A stretch of DNA of 64,000 bases from Phalacrocorax aristotelis (Eukaryota; Chordata; Aves; Suliformes; Phalacrocoracidae), in contig NW_027441204.1 of assembly GCF_949628215.1 (NCBI RefSeq), forward strand, positions 1 to 64,000, in the 5' to 3' direction. How positions within the stretch are numbered: position 1 is the stretch's first letter; the number at the start of each line of letters is the position of its first letter. Of the stretch, positions 34,437 through 46,608 are shown piece after piece. The notes below the pieces were generated by a model. It ran no database searches. It saw only the letters and a list, made by a program, of their open reading frames with translations, and was not told the DNA's origin. The translations under genes were made by a program, and so were the position numbers.

Positions 34437-35571
34437 CAGCACCCTGTGGCACACGGGGTACCTCAGGAGGATGAGGACCTCGCCGCTCAGTGCGAGTTGC
34501 ACACTGAGCCTGGAGCCTCTGCGCGGGACGACTGACCCTCTGCACCCACAGCGGTGGTCACAATCGCCTGACAGTGACATCCTCCCTATGTCATCGCCTG
34601 CTGAGCCACAGTGACACACGCTGCCTCCCAGGCAGCCAGCGCCACCCCACTTCTCTGAGGACAGTGCCGAAGGGAGGCGCTTCAGCGACCTGTTGCTGAA
34701 TTTGCAGCTGCTTCCCCCCTTCCCCAGGACCAGCTGCCTCCGCACGCACAGCTCGTTGCTAGCACTGGTCCTTTCCCCTGCAGCTACGCAGCCTGTCGCC
34801 ATCTTCCCAGTAGGCTGGCTCCTTTCTTGCTCCCTTACTCCCTCCTCAAGCCCCGAGGTGTCCCACCTCGGACACGGGAGCCCTCCAGCTCTCCCTTCCC
34901 TCCATCCGCACAGCGCCTGCGACGGACAGCAGCCTGCCTCTGGCAGAGCCAGCAGCTCCTGAGCTGCCACGTTCCCTGGGCTGGGTGAGAGCTCCGGCAC
35001 GTGAAGCCAGGCCCCTCACCCCTGACGGCAGCCAGGGTTTCCCAGCGGAAAGGGAGGCCGGGGCATACGCGCAGGCGGCCCCACAGCTGCCAGACGGCAG
35101 AGGGGAGGCCATCAGAGAGACCGTGGCGGAGCAGCAAGCAAGCCTCCCGCAGCTGCACGACCGCATTCTCGGCTGTGCCGAGGCGCTGTGCCCAGGTGCC
35201 ACCACTCTCCCCGGATGATGCCAGAGGAGGGGGGCAGGGGCCATTCACAGCGAGTCAGCAGGAGATGCTGTGCCTCCTGGGACACTCGGCACCACCCGCG
35301 TGTCCTGCCTCCTTAGCTCCTGCCACGAGCTAAGCTACATGCGTGTATATACATATACATAGGCAATTGTTTGTGGCACAGCCACAGCCTCCTAGCTGAA
35401 GGCACGACTGGCCGCTGAAGGAGATGCCACACATACTGACGCTCCCAGCTGCCAGCAGGGAGGCCATTACGTACAACCAGAGGGACCCCAGTCCTGCCTA
35501 ACGCCTGTGCGAAGAAACAGAAGCTTTTGGACCAAAGGGCGTGGCACGGCTGTGAGCTCAGCATGCCTGAT
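34437..35571. other. 5' flank of ADCY10 A
   Basis: GC-rich stretch with overlapping open frames on both strands. Any ADCY10 promoter and 5' UTR exon should be here or further right, but no TATA box or CpG-type module was recognised except a TATATACATATACATAGG string near 35,346-35,363. Confidence 0.3.
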
Positions 35572-35803
35572 GTTCCTGCGGTGGCCACGGGAATTCTGTG
35601 CTCAGGATGTGCCAGGGCAAAGCTGCATATGCAGAGCTCCTGCAGGTGACTGAAGCCCCTGCCATTCTGCAGTTCCCTAAGCGAGCTGCAATCCGCCAGC
35701 AAACTCCGGCCCATCTCAGTGAGCACACCTGTAGCCGTGCCCACAATTCTGGAGTCTGCCACAAACTGAGAGGGGCCTCAGCGTGAAGCGCAGGGAACCT
35801 CCA
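35572..35803 (+). repeat. 232-bp direct repeat, unit 2 (5' side of ADCY10 A)
   Basis: Copy of 18,267-18,498 in the same orientation with only a few substitutions (for example TCTGGAGTC against TCTGAAGTC). It ends abruptly at GGAACCTCCA, after which the two loci share nothing. Confidence 0.85.
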
Positions 35804-36290
35804 CACGCCACAGACCTACAGAGGAATTCAAATTATTATCACAAGTGGTAATACAGGATCAATCACGCCTAGACCAACTTTTAGCAGCACAGGATACTGT
35901 GCGCTGTATGTACATTATTGAATAACAGCTGCTGGATTTTTATGTTTTATAGGGTTTTTATGTATATCAAGAGCAGAAGAAATTAAACTGCTAGAAACTA
36001 GATAAAGACTCATTTAAAATTTATTACATTGAAGAAGGCAATGTAATCGGAGTGGCTAACCTCTTGGCTCCCACGCTTAGGCAGAGGACTGTGAACTAAA
36101 AGGATCTGGGCTGTTGGATTCACTCTCTTGTGTTGCTTTTTAAGGACAGATGTGTTTTTACAGTGTTGCAGTACCTTACGAACTCGACTTACGACTTAAA
36201 TAATGAAAAGCATTGTGTGACCCTGACAGTCAACTGAAAAGGATGGACTGCTTGGAAAATCTCATGCCCTAACTATTGCACCAGTTCCTC
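35804..36290. other. AT-rich unassigned DNA
   Basis: About 490 bp of AT-rich sequence without open frames; contrasts with the GC-rich DNA on both sides. Confidence 0.35.
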
Positions 36291-37290
36291 TGGAGGGCAT
36301 GAAATTGAGGCAGACAGAGGTACATCTGGTTGACGCTGCCCAGCGCTGGCAGTGTCCAGTGAGCCTGCCCAGCTCCACACCATCACCCACCAGCTGGGAC
36401 AGCCCACCGTCTGGGAGGGGGTGCCAGGGCCCATCGGGCCAGGCGCAGCTGGTGCAGCTCCACAGTGGGGTGCTGCTTCCCCCTGTGTTGCAGCTCCCTC
36501 ACGGGGTGCAGCTCCCCACCATGGCTGCTCCCTGTCCCCCTGCCTATGGATGCGGACAGCAGGCGCTGACAGGGACGCTGGTGCCCCACCACCTGATGGG
36601 GCTGCGATGAGGGCATAGTCCAGCAGGAGTGCCCATATCCCACGGGCTCCTACGTGCTGCACATCCCTGCTCCACCCGGCCCCCCGCCACACGGGCAGCA
36701 GGCAGGCAGCAGCAGGCAACAAGTGGGCAGCAGCAAGCGCAGGGCATCTGAGGACACCAATGTGCCCACCTTGGTGCTTGAGTGACGCAGCAGCTCTGGG
36801 GATGCTGGGGGACAAAGTGCCCTGCACCCGCTGCCCTCCTGCCCACTCCGACTGCTGCTGATCAAGAAGGCACAGAGCATGGATCCCCGTGACATGCTAC
36901 CCCACGACAGGCTGATGCACCCTCCCGTCGATTCCCTGCTATCCCTCGGGCCCTTGGGGGGCTCATGGCTGCACCCACCCTGCTGGAGGAGCAGGAGCAG
37001 CCGGTGCCCATCACACCCGAGCAGCGGCCCCAGCAGGAGCGCGTGAAGACGCCGGCCCAGGAGCAGCAGGAGTGGGCGGCCCTGCAGGTGTCACTGGGCC
37101 ACCTGCAGGTTTTTGTGCCGAGGGAGATCGACATGCAGATGGCCGACGAGCACAGCTACCCATAACCCACCGGCCCAGCACCGGCCCCCATAGCACCCAT
37201 GCGCAGAGGAGATCCGGAGGCAGAAACCTGCACCCACCTGCTCCAGCCCCAGCCTTCCCCCAGATCCCCATATCTTGCTGAATTCATTAA
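36291..37290 (+). pseudogene. Possible intronless Gln/Pro-rich coding remnant
   Basis: A GC-rich 1-kb block between two AT-rich blocks. Successive open stretches share a compositional theme: 36,299-36,610 (LVQLHSGVLLPPVLQLPHGV), then 36,965-37,165 (MAAPTLLEEQEQPVPITPEQ ... GHLQVFVPREIDMQMADE), with a CATTAAAAG poly(A)-like signal at 37,286. There are no introns and stops separate the open parts, so a decayed retrocopy of a Gln/Pro-rich nuclear-type protein is one reading; chance open frames are another. No parent gene is recognised. Confidence 0.25.
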
Positions 37291-37309
37291 AAGAGTTGGG
37301 TGTTGCCTT

Positions 37310-37690
37310 TGCAGCACCTCTCTCTGCCTGCCATCATTTGCTCAGCAGGAGGGAGGGCAGGGCGGTTAATGCAGCCCCTGCCCACCCCACGGGTGCCTGA
37401 GCTGGGATCGGGATGGCTTACATACATATTTTGTTCTATAAGATAATATTATTTTATCTTGGTAAATACTAGGTTGATTAATTTGGAAATAAATATTTTG
37501 ATATTTAGAAAGAGGAAAATATTTTTATATAATTTGTATTACATATATGTCTATGTACAATATAACAGACATACCTATAAATACATACATCTCTATAGGT
37601 GCCTATGTATCCCCCCACAGAATACACAGAGGGAAAGGGGACGGGGTGTCAGGGAGGGACTGGGATGCGGGGGAGGGGTGACATGACCCC
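37310..37690. other. AT-rich segment with TATA-type strings
   Basis: 37,430-37,600 is strongly AT-rich (runs such as ATAATATTATTTTATC and ATATATGTCTATG). No gene is supported. Confidence 0.4.
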
Positions 37691-37859
37691 AGGGGCCCAG
37701 GACTCACCGCAGTTCCTGCTCTCTGCACTGCCAGGCACATGGCACAGCTCAGGCACTTCTGTCTCTGTCTGTCGGTCTGTCCCTCCCTCCCTCTGCTGCA
37801 GCCCCGCTCATCCGACTGCCTTCCACCTCAGGGAACCCACGGGTGCCTCACAGCTCGCA

Positions 37860-38280
37860 CCCCAGGAGGCCGCCCCGAGGCACAGCTCAGGGAGGCCGGA
37901 GCGGGGCACAGGCCCAGCTGGCTGCTGCCAGGACAGGCCCGGGGGCGGCCTGGGGCTGCGGGACAGGCCTCGGGCCACGGGCTGGGGCCGGGGCAACATG
38001 GCCGCCCGGCAGCCCCTGCCCCAGGGCTCCAGCTCCCAGCATGCCCCGGGGCGCGCCTTCCCGCCGCCCGACCCTGCGCGGGCACCGCCCCCCCAGCCCG
38101 AGCCCGCCGCCCCCCCGCAGGCCCCACGGCCGCCTCCCCGGGGCTGCCCAGGCCCTGCTCCGGGACACCCGCTGGGCGGGGAGGGGGCAGGGGGGAGACA
38201 GCAGCAGGCAGACACACAGAGGGAGCAGGAGAACAGGGCGCAGCTGGGCAGGGAGTGGAGGAAGGAAAAATCCTGGTAAG
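37860..38280 (+). promoter_or_regulatory. CpG-rich promoter-like island with splice donor
   Basis: CpG-dense block. CAACATGGCCGCC (37,994-38,006) is YY1-like, and AGCTCCCAGCATGCCCC (38,030-38,046) matches the right half of the ZNF143 site. GC boxes (GGGCGG) follow. A donor CTGGTAAGG occurs at 38,271-38,279. It lies between divergent ADCY10 A and MROH B, so it could supply the MROH B 5' exon, a bidirectional start, or both. Overlapping long frames (for example 409 codons on the - strand) are compositional. Confidence 0.45.
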
Positions 38281-38935
38281 GAGCCGGCAGAGGGACAGAG
38301 GGACGGAGCGAGAAACAGATGGAGGGCAAGGGGGCAGCGGGGCTCCGGGCGAGGGAGCGGGACAGGGGGTCAGAGAGACGGTAAAGGCACCAGGAGAGCG
38401 CAGGGACAGAGACGTGGCAGAGGGAGCGGGGCAGGGGGACAGAGGGGAGAGGGGCAGAGGGAAAAGGCAGCGGGGAGAGAGAAAGGGGGAGGCCGGGGCG
38501 CAGAGCGGGACACAGGGCGAGGGGAGGGCGGGAAACGACCCCGAGAGACTGAGGCAGAGAGGGCTGTGGGTCAGGACAAGGAGGCGCAGAAGGGCACAGC
38601 AGCCGCGGCCTCCAGGGTGGAGACGCAGGAAGAAGAAAAGCAGACAGGAGCAGGACGGAGGCCCCGAGAGCAGCAGGGCCAGCTGAGTGGGGAATACAGG
38701 CCGGAGAGAGGGCACAGGCTGCAGGACACAGGGGAAAACAGCAGCCAGGAGGGAGGACACGGCAACAGAGAAAGGAGAAGGCCAGGGAGCGGGAGAGAGA
38801 GGTGTAGGGAAAGGAAAACAGAGTAACAGGCTACAGGACAGACAGGGCGGAGTTAGACAATACAGGCTGGGAGTCAGAGAGAAAGAAAGAGAAAGAGAAA
38901 GAAAGAAGGAAGGAAGGAAGGAAAAGAAAGAAATA
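38281..38935 (+). repeat. Long polypurine (GA-rich) tract ending in GAAA/GGAA microsatellite
   Basis: About 650 bp with strong purine bias on the + strand, dominated by GGGACAGAG, GGGAGAG and GGAGAA words, ending in a clean GAAA/GGAA microsatellite at 38,879-38,935. Such tracts can form triplex DNA. Not present elsewhere in the window. Confidence 0.8.
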
Positions 38936-41110
38936 ACCAGTGATGGGCTAAAGATAGAGAGGGAGGAACTGAAAAATGGGGTCAGGGAGCCAGACAGAGA
39001 GCGATGGGGAGAGAGCAAAAATAGCAACTCTGGGCAGCTGCCCCATTTCTCGATCACTGGCCAGGAACTGCATTACCGGGAGCCTTCAAGAAATGTGCTG
39101 CCTGTAAAAGCCCTGCCCTGGGCCCAATCCTGCGTCCTAATATTGGTGACCAGCATCGCCTTGCAGTGTGGCCAGGACTGGTTTTTTTGTTTGTTTCCTT
39201 GTTGGTTTTTCTTTTATTTTTTTTTGAAAGTACTATTTTAGCTCTAAATAGAACCTGCAAGGAAAAAGGAACCAGGCGTACCAGGTCAGACACGTTTAAA
39301 GGCTGACCCCATTCAACAGCCGCACAAACCATCAATCATTCCTGCTGCAACACTCCACTGCCCGCCTGCAGATACAGGCAGCCGCCCTGTTTCTAGCACA
39401 GTCCCCAGGAGCAGCACCGTTGTGCAGCTCTACAGCCATACTGCCTGCAAAATGTTAAGCACAGCTTAATTCTGGAGAGTTTCCCCTCTTTTTAGGCCTG
39501 CTGGTTAAAGACTCCTCCATCGAGAGGTGGCTCAGGACCACACCAGGGCCAGCAGCGCGGCTTTCTGCATCCCATGGCAGCGATGGGCAGGGAGAGAGGT
39601 TGTCAGATCCCGGGGCCAGGAACACGTGCAGGGTGTCAGGGTCACCCTGCCTGGATTTTCCCAGCAAAGCCCCAGCTGGTGCCGGCCCCGTGCTGCAGTC
39701 CCAGGGCCGAGGCTCAGGGAGCCGGGCATTTCTGGGGGCGCTGCACTCTGCTGGGCCCCACTGCCAGCTGCCGGCTGCCCTGGGCTTCCCTCCCCATTGT
39801 CTCCAGCTCTGCTTTCTGACCACAGAATGCCTTGCCTGCTTCCCACAGCCGTCCTGACCCATGTCTGCAGCTTGTACATGGGGTCCATGTCACACAGCTG
39901 ACTTGGGGGTGGTGGGTCTCTCTGGTGGCATTCCAGGATTGGGGACAAAACAAACCAAATTGCTCCTTTCAATCTTTGTCCCCAGGGACACCCAGTGGAG
40001 CCCTACCGTGCACAAGACAGCGTCCTTCAGGGACGTGACAGCCGATTGCAGAGCAGCGCTGAGACCCACCTGACGGCAAAGGCGCCTGGTGACCTGCTCT
40101 TCCTGGGCCCACCAAAGCAGCCTTCCTCCAGCCCTGGTTTTGGTGAGATCTGGAGGAGCACAGAGATGTTTCTCCGGCATCCAGGCCTGAAGAGGTTTTC
40201 CCAGTGTGTCTGTGAGAGATCCTGCTCCCAGGAAGCACCTCCCCATAGAGCAAAGGCCGTACCCAGCCACCCGTGCTCGGTACGGCTGCCCCAAGGGGCC
40301 TCGCAGGGAGGACGGGTTCATCTGCCCTGTGGCTCTGGCACAGAAATGATGAGCCATAGCCCCGTGGTCATGGCTGGCCGGTTCCAAGGCTCCAAGTGCC
40401 CTTTCACCGGGAGTGTTGAACCCCAGCACTTTTTCAGGGTGGCCCTGGCCCTGGAGAAGGAGCAAAGGAGCAGATGGCAGGCTGCCTTGCCCTTCCTGCG
40501 CAGTAGTCTGCCAGCCCTGGTGTTACGCTCTTGTCTCCTTCAAGGTTAGTTCGGGTTGCCACAGAGTACCTGGGAGCTCCACTATTGTAAGCATCCAATC
40601 CTAATCTGGGAACAGAGCAGGGCCTGGAATCTGTAAGAGGGTCAGGGGAGTTGGTGGGGAAAAACAGCAGGTATTGGTTCTTCCCAGTTCCCCCTGAGGG
40701 CTGCAGCAGTTCAGCGAGCTGGAGAAGGCAGCAGCCTGAGAAGAATTGAGCCCTTTGAGCAATGGCACATTCTGTTCCCCTCCAAAGGGGAAGATTTCAA
40801 CCCTTCATTTCAATAGTTCAGCCTTGCAGCAGCTGTGATCTCCTAGAGGACATCCCATGGGGCTGTTCCCATCAGTCCTCGCCAGCTCTTCGCTCTGCAG
40901 ATTTTCCAAGGGGCAGTCCCTGGGAGCGATGGGAGTTCAAATGTACAGCAGCAGAGCACCAGGGACTTGTGGGTCTTCCCAAAGGCTTGCAGTTAAAGGG
41001 TTTTTAAATTCTGCAGGAATGTAAAGATTTTGTAAATGCTGCTGCCCTCCTATTTCAAGTTGGTGGCGGCAGGGGCATTGCGGCGTTCTTTCCCACCTTC
41101 TTCCTTTCAG
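38936..41110. other. Region upstream of MROH B exons, 5' exons not located
   Basis: Contains a T-rich run (39,180-39,235). One exon-like segment at 40,437-40,545 (acceptor TTTTTCAG, donor CAAGGTTAGT) encodes VALALEKEQRSRWQAALPFL, helical in character, but its end phase (1) does not fit the next MROH exon (phase 0) directly. N-terminal MROH exons probably lie here, or the gene is shortened. Confidence 0.3.
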
Positions 41111-44100
41111 GTGCCAGAAGTCCTGCACATCCTCCACAGCTGCATGCAGACCATGCGACAGAGCACCCACAGGCCCCTCCTGCTCCAGGCGGTGCGTCTC
41201 CTGGCCCGCTTTCACCATGAGCCCGTGGTGGACAGCCTCCTCCAGAAGCGGCTGCCCGTGGACAGGTCTGTGCACTCCCACCTCGCCCCACTGTGGTTAA
41301 AGACAGACCCCGTGGCTTGCCTGGGTCCTGGGTGAGGGGGAATCCAGTGGAGAAGAAGGTCGCTTGCCTCCCAAAAGGTCTGAGCACTGCAAGGCCGTGT
41401 GCTCCCGTCTCGGGAAGGAACCAGGCATCATAAGCCCCACTGCTGATGAGGAGAGCGTTTGGCCTCTAGTGAGGGCACCGCAGGTACCAGGGATGTGAGC
41501 TCAGGGGTGAACGTCTCTTCCCCTGCAGGGACGCGATGGAGCTGTGGAGGACCTTGGGGAGAAGCGTCCTGGGGGTTCAGGTCCTGAAGTACTTAACACA
41601 GAAATTAGAGGCAGCGGGAGAGAACAACCCTGGGCCCCACTCCTCCGCTCACCAACCGGACCACAGCCAGGCTGCTCTGGAGTCCCTCACGGTATGTTCG
41701 AAGGCAGAGGCATCCCCGCAGCTTTGCATCCGCTGTCTAACTATCAAATGCCTGGGGGGACTGCACAGGGGCGACGTGCCAGGGCGTCTCAGCGTTGCCG
41801 CTGTCCCTGGCATGAGACCTGCAGGCAGCAAGAGCCCCCAGGGGAGGCAGAGGGACTGCGCTGGTGGGCAAAGCCCTTGTTTAACAGGTGGTTCTTGGCT
41901 GGATTTCCCTGTAGCTCCTCCGTGCCATCTCCGAGGTGGTGTTCGTGCTGCCAACCGAGGAAAGGGTCCGGCGCCTGCTTCCCCGCCTCCTTCCAGGCCT
42001 CCTGGGTGAGGTCAGCAAGGTGCTGGGGGAGGAGATGCTGCTCCCCCCTTTGAGATGCCGGAGGGGACTCTTCCTCAACGTACCGAGAAGTGAGGACAAG
42101 CCGTGCAGGTAAGGAGCAGGAGGGGCAGGGAAGTTGGGGAGCTTTACTTCCCCACCCAGGCGTGTTCGTCTGGGGTGCTGAGGGAGCACTTTGGCCTGCC
42201 CTGTTTCCTTGGCGTGGCGGCCAGTTCAGGGCTGTCTTGGCTTCTCTTCTTTCCTGGAGAACCATCTGTTCCCAGAGAGGAAGGGGTCGTGGGGTTGGCA
42301 CCACCAACTGCTCTCATCCTGCCTCCTGTGCAGCCTTGACGGCAGCGTGTCCTTCTTCTCCCTCCGCTGACCGGGCAGAGACCCTGCGTGGGGTTGGCCC
42401 AGCCCACAGACGGGGAGACCCCTCCTGGCCCGGGGGCGGTGGCCCAGCTCCGGCCATGGCCATCTGTGGTCTGGTGTCCTAGAGACTCAGCTCGTCTAAT
42501 CTGCGGCCTGGCAGGGCATGACCAGAGGGCTTGGCTGCAGCAGCAGAGATCCTGCCTGTAAAATCTGTCGGTGGGCGGACCCATTGGGTCACCTCCTGAC
42601 AGCACTGGACTCTGCCCCCGCTCCTGGTCCTCAAGAGCTGGGGGAAATTGGAGCTATCTGTGACCTGCAAGTCCTGCTGCATAAAATGCTGGCGAGACGA
42701 GCCCTCAGGAAGCACCTTGGGCATCTGGCATCGAGTGAGCCCAGGGACCCTGCGCTGCCAGTGGCTTGAGGCATGGCAAAGGATGAAAATGTCCATTTTC
42801 TGAGAGCTTTATGGACTTGAATGCTACCAAGCGTCATTTCAGGGGTACCTGGCCTCCAGCACGGGGCCGTGTGGGATGAGCGGAGCAACACCTCCCACAG
42901 CGGCAGAGCTTTTTAGCTCCACCACAGCAAATCTTCCCCAGAAGTGCTGCGATTTGCGATGTCTTTGGGCTTTCTTTTTGCCAGCCCTCACCATGAGGCT
43001 CTAGAGCTGGTGCTGAGCAGATGCATGGAGAAGAGGTGGCTGCTGCTGCTACAGAGGCAGGGAGCGTGGGCGTTTCTCGAAAACCCGCGGGCTCATGCCG
43101 ATGGTGTGTGCCTCCTGACGAGGTGAGACCCCGGGGCTGCGCCTCACCGTCCTGTGGGCGGCTGTGCCCAGGGAAATGGCTGCCAGGACCATTCCCGTGT
43201 GCCCAGGGAGCTGCCTTGCAGGGCTGAACAGCGCCCGCGTCGGAGCAGGGGAAGTTTTGGGTCGTGGCCTGTGCTCTTGCCGCATGACTGTGTGTCGCCT
43301 TCTTGTGCTCTATGTGCAGCGTCCTGCTTCGCAACCAGCTCGTCTCAAGGGGAGTGATATGGGCCCTTTCCCAGTGGCTGAACTCCCGCTCGGATAACCT
43401 GCAGCTCACGGCAACGGCTTTCTTTGCTGAGGTGAGGCAACAGGGCAGGGAGGAAGGCTTCAGAGGGCTTCTCTTAGGAAAGTGCTGCTTGGGATGTCTC
43501 TTTCTGAGGGAAGAAGGTGCCAGGAGAGAGTCACCGTCCAGTGGATCCAATGGATCCGCATTTCTTTGAAGCCCATTCGCGTGCTGTGCCTGGGCTTGGC
43601 TGGCACCCTGGCACTCACGGGCATGTTGCTTTATTGTAGCTGATGAAGGACCCCCCGATGATGGAGAAGAAGTTCCTGGAGAGTGTCCTAGGCGTCTTGG
43701 TGGAGAGATCACAGCACGGAATCAGCGCTGTGCGGCAGATGGCAGCGAGAGGCCTGGGCAATGCAGTCAGGAGAGCACCCGAGGAGGTGAGACCAGCTTT
43801 TCCCTTCTCTGACTGCAGCCACTCACTGGCAGGAACCTGGTGGAGAGCTGCACGGGGCTTTGAGAGCTTGGCCAGGCTAGCAAAGGCAAACGGGGCTCTT
43901 TCCTAAGGCCACGCTCCTTTCTCTGATGTCCGCAGGGTGGCAAAGGGGGACCTGGCGCCAAACAAGGCTTCCTGGGCTGAGATCCCCTCTGAGCCGGTTT
44001 CTAGCAACTTCAGCCCCTGGCAGATGAAGGGTTCCTGACCAAACACTCTTGCCCGTCAAGGAGTTAGAGCCCCCTAACAGTTCCCCCGAGGGGGCCCAAG

Positions 44101-46608
44101 CCTGTGCTGCCCTGTGCATCTCCCTTGGCCTCAGGAGGAGCTTGGCCGGCTCACTGCGACCAAGGAGCCTGCAGGCAGCTCCCCCATGTACCAGGGCTTG
44201 AGGCCTTGTAGGACAATCCCGTAAGAGCTCAAATGGCCAAACCGGCCTAACCCTTCCCACGGGTGGGGTCTGCACAGCACCCTGCGTGGGGATCAGAGGC
44301 GCAGGCAGGGCTGCACGAGTCAGGGCTCCCAGCACCTGAAGGGACTGCCTTTATTAGCCTCTCTTTCTCTGAAGTGCTGGCTCTGACAAAGAGCATGTCA
44401 GAAGAGATCTTAGAGAGTCTCGAGCCCCTTTCCTGAGGGGATCAGAACAGGCCAGCGCCTCCTGGTGCAAAACATAAGCAATGGTAAAGAGGCGCTGTTT
44501 GGGCCAGGACTCGTGAGAAGCTTGTGGGGTCTTTGGCTTTGCAGGTGCGAAGGCACAAGGAGGCCATTCTGGAGGCGCTGCAGAGGGGCCTGAGGGACAC
44601 CACCTGTCCCGAGGTGGCTGCTGAGAGCATGCTGGCGCTGGCTGAGGTGGTGAGGAAGCTGAAGGCAGAGGGCTTGGGGTCTGCCTTCAAAGACGTCGCC
44701 AGGTCCACCAAGATGTTCTTTGAGGCTGTGAGTGAACCAACTCTTTCTTCTGCTTGTCTGAGAGGTGGGGGCGGGGAGGGAGGCGGGACGGTGTGTGCCC
44801 AGGGCCTCCCCGTGCTGCGTGGAGGCTCTCTGCTGGCTGAACATCTGCTTGGACCCTTTCCCCCCACTCTTCTGCGGGTAGGGTGGGCTGTGCTGTCAAG
44901 TGCCTGTGTCTGCCCCAGGACGGCAGGGTTTCTCGTGCGCTCCTGTGGTTTCCCAGGCATTACATGGCTCCCCTGCCAGAAAGGCTGCTTAGGTGCCCGG
45001 AGGCTCCCTGTGTATTGGGAGTCACTCCTGGACTCACGACCTAGGTGGCAGGGAAGGAATCTGGATGAGGTGACCTTCTTTCCAAACCATTGTTTTCCAA
45101 AGCACTGTATTCAAGCACACTGATTTACCGATCCCTGATTCTTGTTCTGGTTGTTTACGTACTGGTTTCTTGAGGGTGGAAATGAGTGGACGAGAGCTGT
45201 TTCTTGGGCTGCTCTTCTCCACGGGCAGCGCGCGATTGTTGAAGTGGCGTTGGTAGGAGGTGCCCTCATTACCCAGCTGACAGATGGGGTCTGTGAGTTG
45301 CAGGAGCCAGAGGTCCTTCGCTCCTCGGCCTTCAGCCTCTACGCCGCCCTGGCCTCCTCCGCCTCAGGGAAGAGATCATTCTTCGCCAGGGAAGTGGCGG
45401 AAACCTGGGTCAGCCTTCTCTTGCACCTCCGGGATCCTGACCCTGAAGTCTCCAATGCAAGAGCCCCCACATCTCATTTGCAAAGCCGTAGCAAGCCGTA
45501 GAAAGGCATAGAAAGCTGCCTGGCGAACTGCTGCAGCCAGTGCCCTCCCTGCCCGGAGACTGCGTCTGGGGCAGCCCCCTCTGCTGGGGGGGTGAGCTGA
45601 GCAGAGCTCAGCTGGACGAGCTTCCTGGCAAGGACCCCACCCGCTCCCACAGGGGAGGAACGACGTGGCTCGACTCTCTTTTTCAGGTGTGCAGGACCGC
45701 TCTCTATCTCTGCGCTCCGTTTTTGGGGCCAGAGCGGGTGCAGGAGACCATCATCACCTCCATCGGTCTGAGCGCAGCCGAGCTGCAGTACGAGGTTTGC
45801 CATTGCCTGGTGAGTGAGCTGTGCCCTGGGGAGAGGTTGCGGCCGCAGGGCCCTTCCCCAGAACCGAGAGGGGAGCATGAGGTGACATGCCACGGGTGGG
45901 CAGGGTGCGAGCCGGGTAGCTGGTGCAGAGGCACGGCCACCCCTTCTGGACACCTGCGCTCTCTCTCTCGCTCCCTCTTTTCTCTCCCTTTCCCCTTGTG
46001 GCCCACCCAGCCAACCAGCCGTGGGTCAGCAGAGGGGTCTTTTTGGCCAGAGAAGAAATTGTGCCTCTCTGCTTGCCCCTAGGTCAGAGATGCCCCTGCT
46101 GTGCTGGAGAGGCTCCGCAGCATCGCCAGGAGCCGCCACCTCGAGAACGGGCAGGCGCTGCACTCTGCCACCATTGCAGTCCTAGGTGAGAGTCAGGGCT
46201 GGGGCCCGATGCTGTGCTCCTCCCTGCCAAGATGGCCACGGTGGCCTGCGCTTTCCCCATCTGCCCAGGGAGGCCAGGGCTGGGGCCGGCCTTAGGAGGG
46301 CTGCCACAGAGGGGTTTGCCGAGGGCTCAGTGCGAGCGTAGGAGAAGGGCTGCAGAGCGGGTGCCGGTGGGGAGGCTGGACCCCGCACGAGGCGACGCTC
46401 AGCTCTGGCGGCTGCTATGTCGCGACTGTAAAGTTCTGATCTTTCTAGCCTTCCCCTCCAGCTCCCCAAGCACGTCCCAGGTGTAGGGGAGGGCCACAAG
46501 CCAGGGCTGTGGGGCAGTGCCTTGACACTCACCTCTTTGTCCCATGCCTTAGGAGACATCCTGGAAAAAGCAAGAGGCCTTAGCGGCTCTTGCCGGCAGC
46601 AGGAGTGA
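41111..46608 (+). CDS. MROH family HEAT-repeat gene (copy B)
   Basis: Maestro heat-like repeat gene. Exons: 41111-41265, 41529-41691, 41915-42108, 42985-43122, 43320-43431, 43640-43786, 44545-44727, 45304-45456, 45687-45809, 46083-46185, 46553-46608 (TGA). All phases match, giving 508 codons plus stop from the first exon seen. Family signatures in order: HILHSCMQTMRQSTHRPLLL, AVRLLARFHHEPVVDSLLQK, DAMELWRTLG, LELVLSRCMEKRWLLLLQRQ, GAWAFLENPRAHADGVCLLT, SAVRQMAARGLGNAVRR. These are HEAT-type helical repeats, with no known enzyme activity. The 45304-45456 exon uses a GC donor, as in copy A. The upstream exons (N-terminal half or more) were not located. Reads away from ADCY10 A (divergent) and toward ADCY10 B (convergent). 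Confidence 0.88.

Noticed and set aside
37828-39057. 409-codon frame on the - strand and 315/327-codon frames on the + strand
   Set aside because: Low-complexity translation (Ser/Pro/Leu or Arg/Gly/Glu) of the CpG island and purine tract; no splice logic or family resemblance.
40437-40545. Upstream MROH exon encoding VALALEKEQRSRWQAALPFL
   Set aside because: Good splice signals, but its end phase does not match the next exon and no family motif is present; kept only as a possibility within the unassigned upstream region.
42335-42372. MROH exon reading SLDGSVSFFSLR after the 42,108 donor
   Set aside because: It ends in a stop after 12 codons. The exon at 42,985 joins in phase and continues with strong family sequence.
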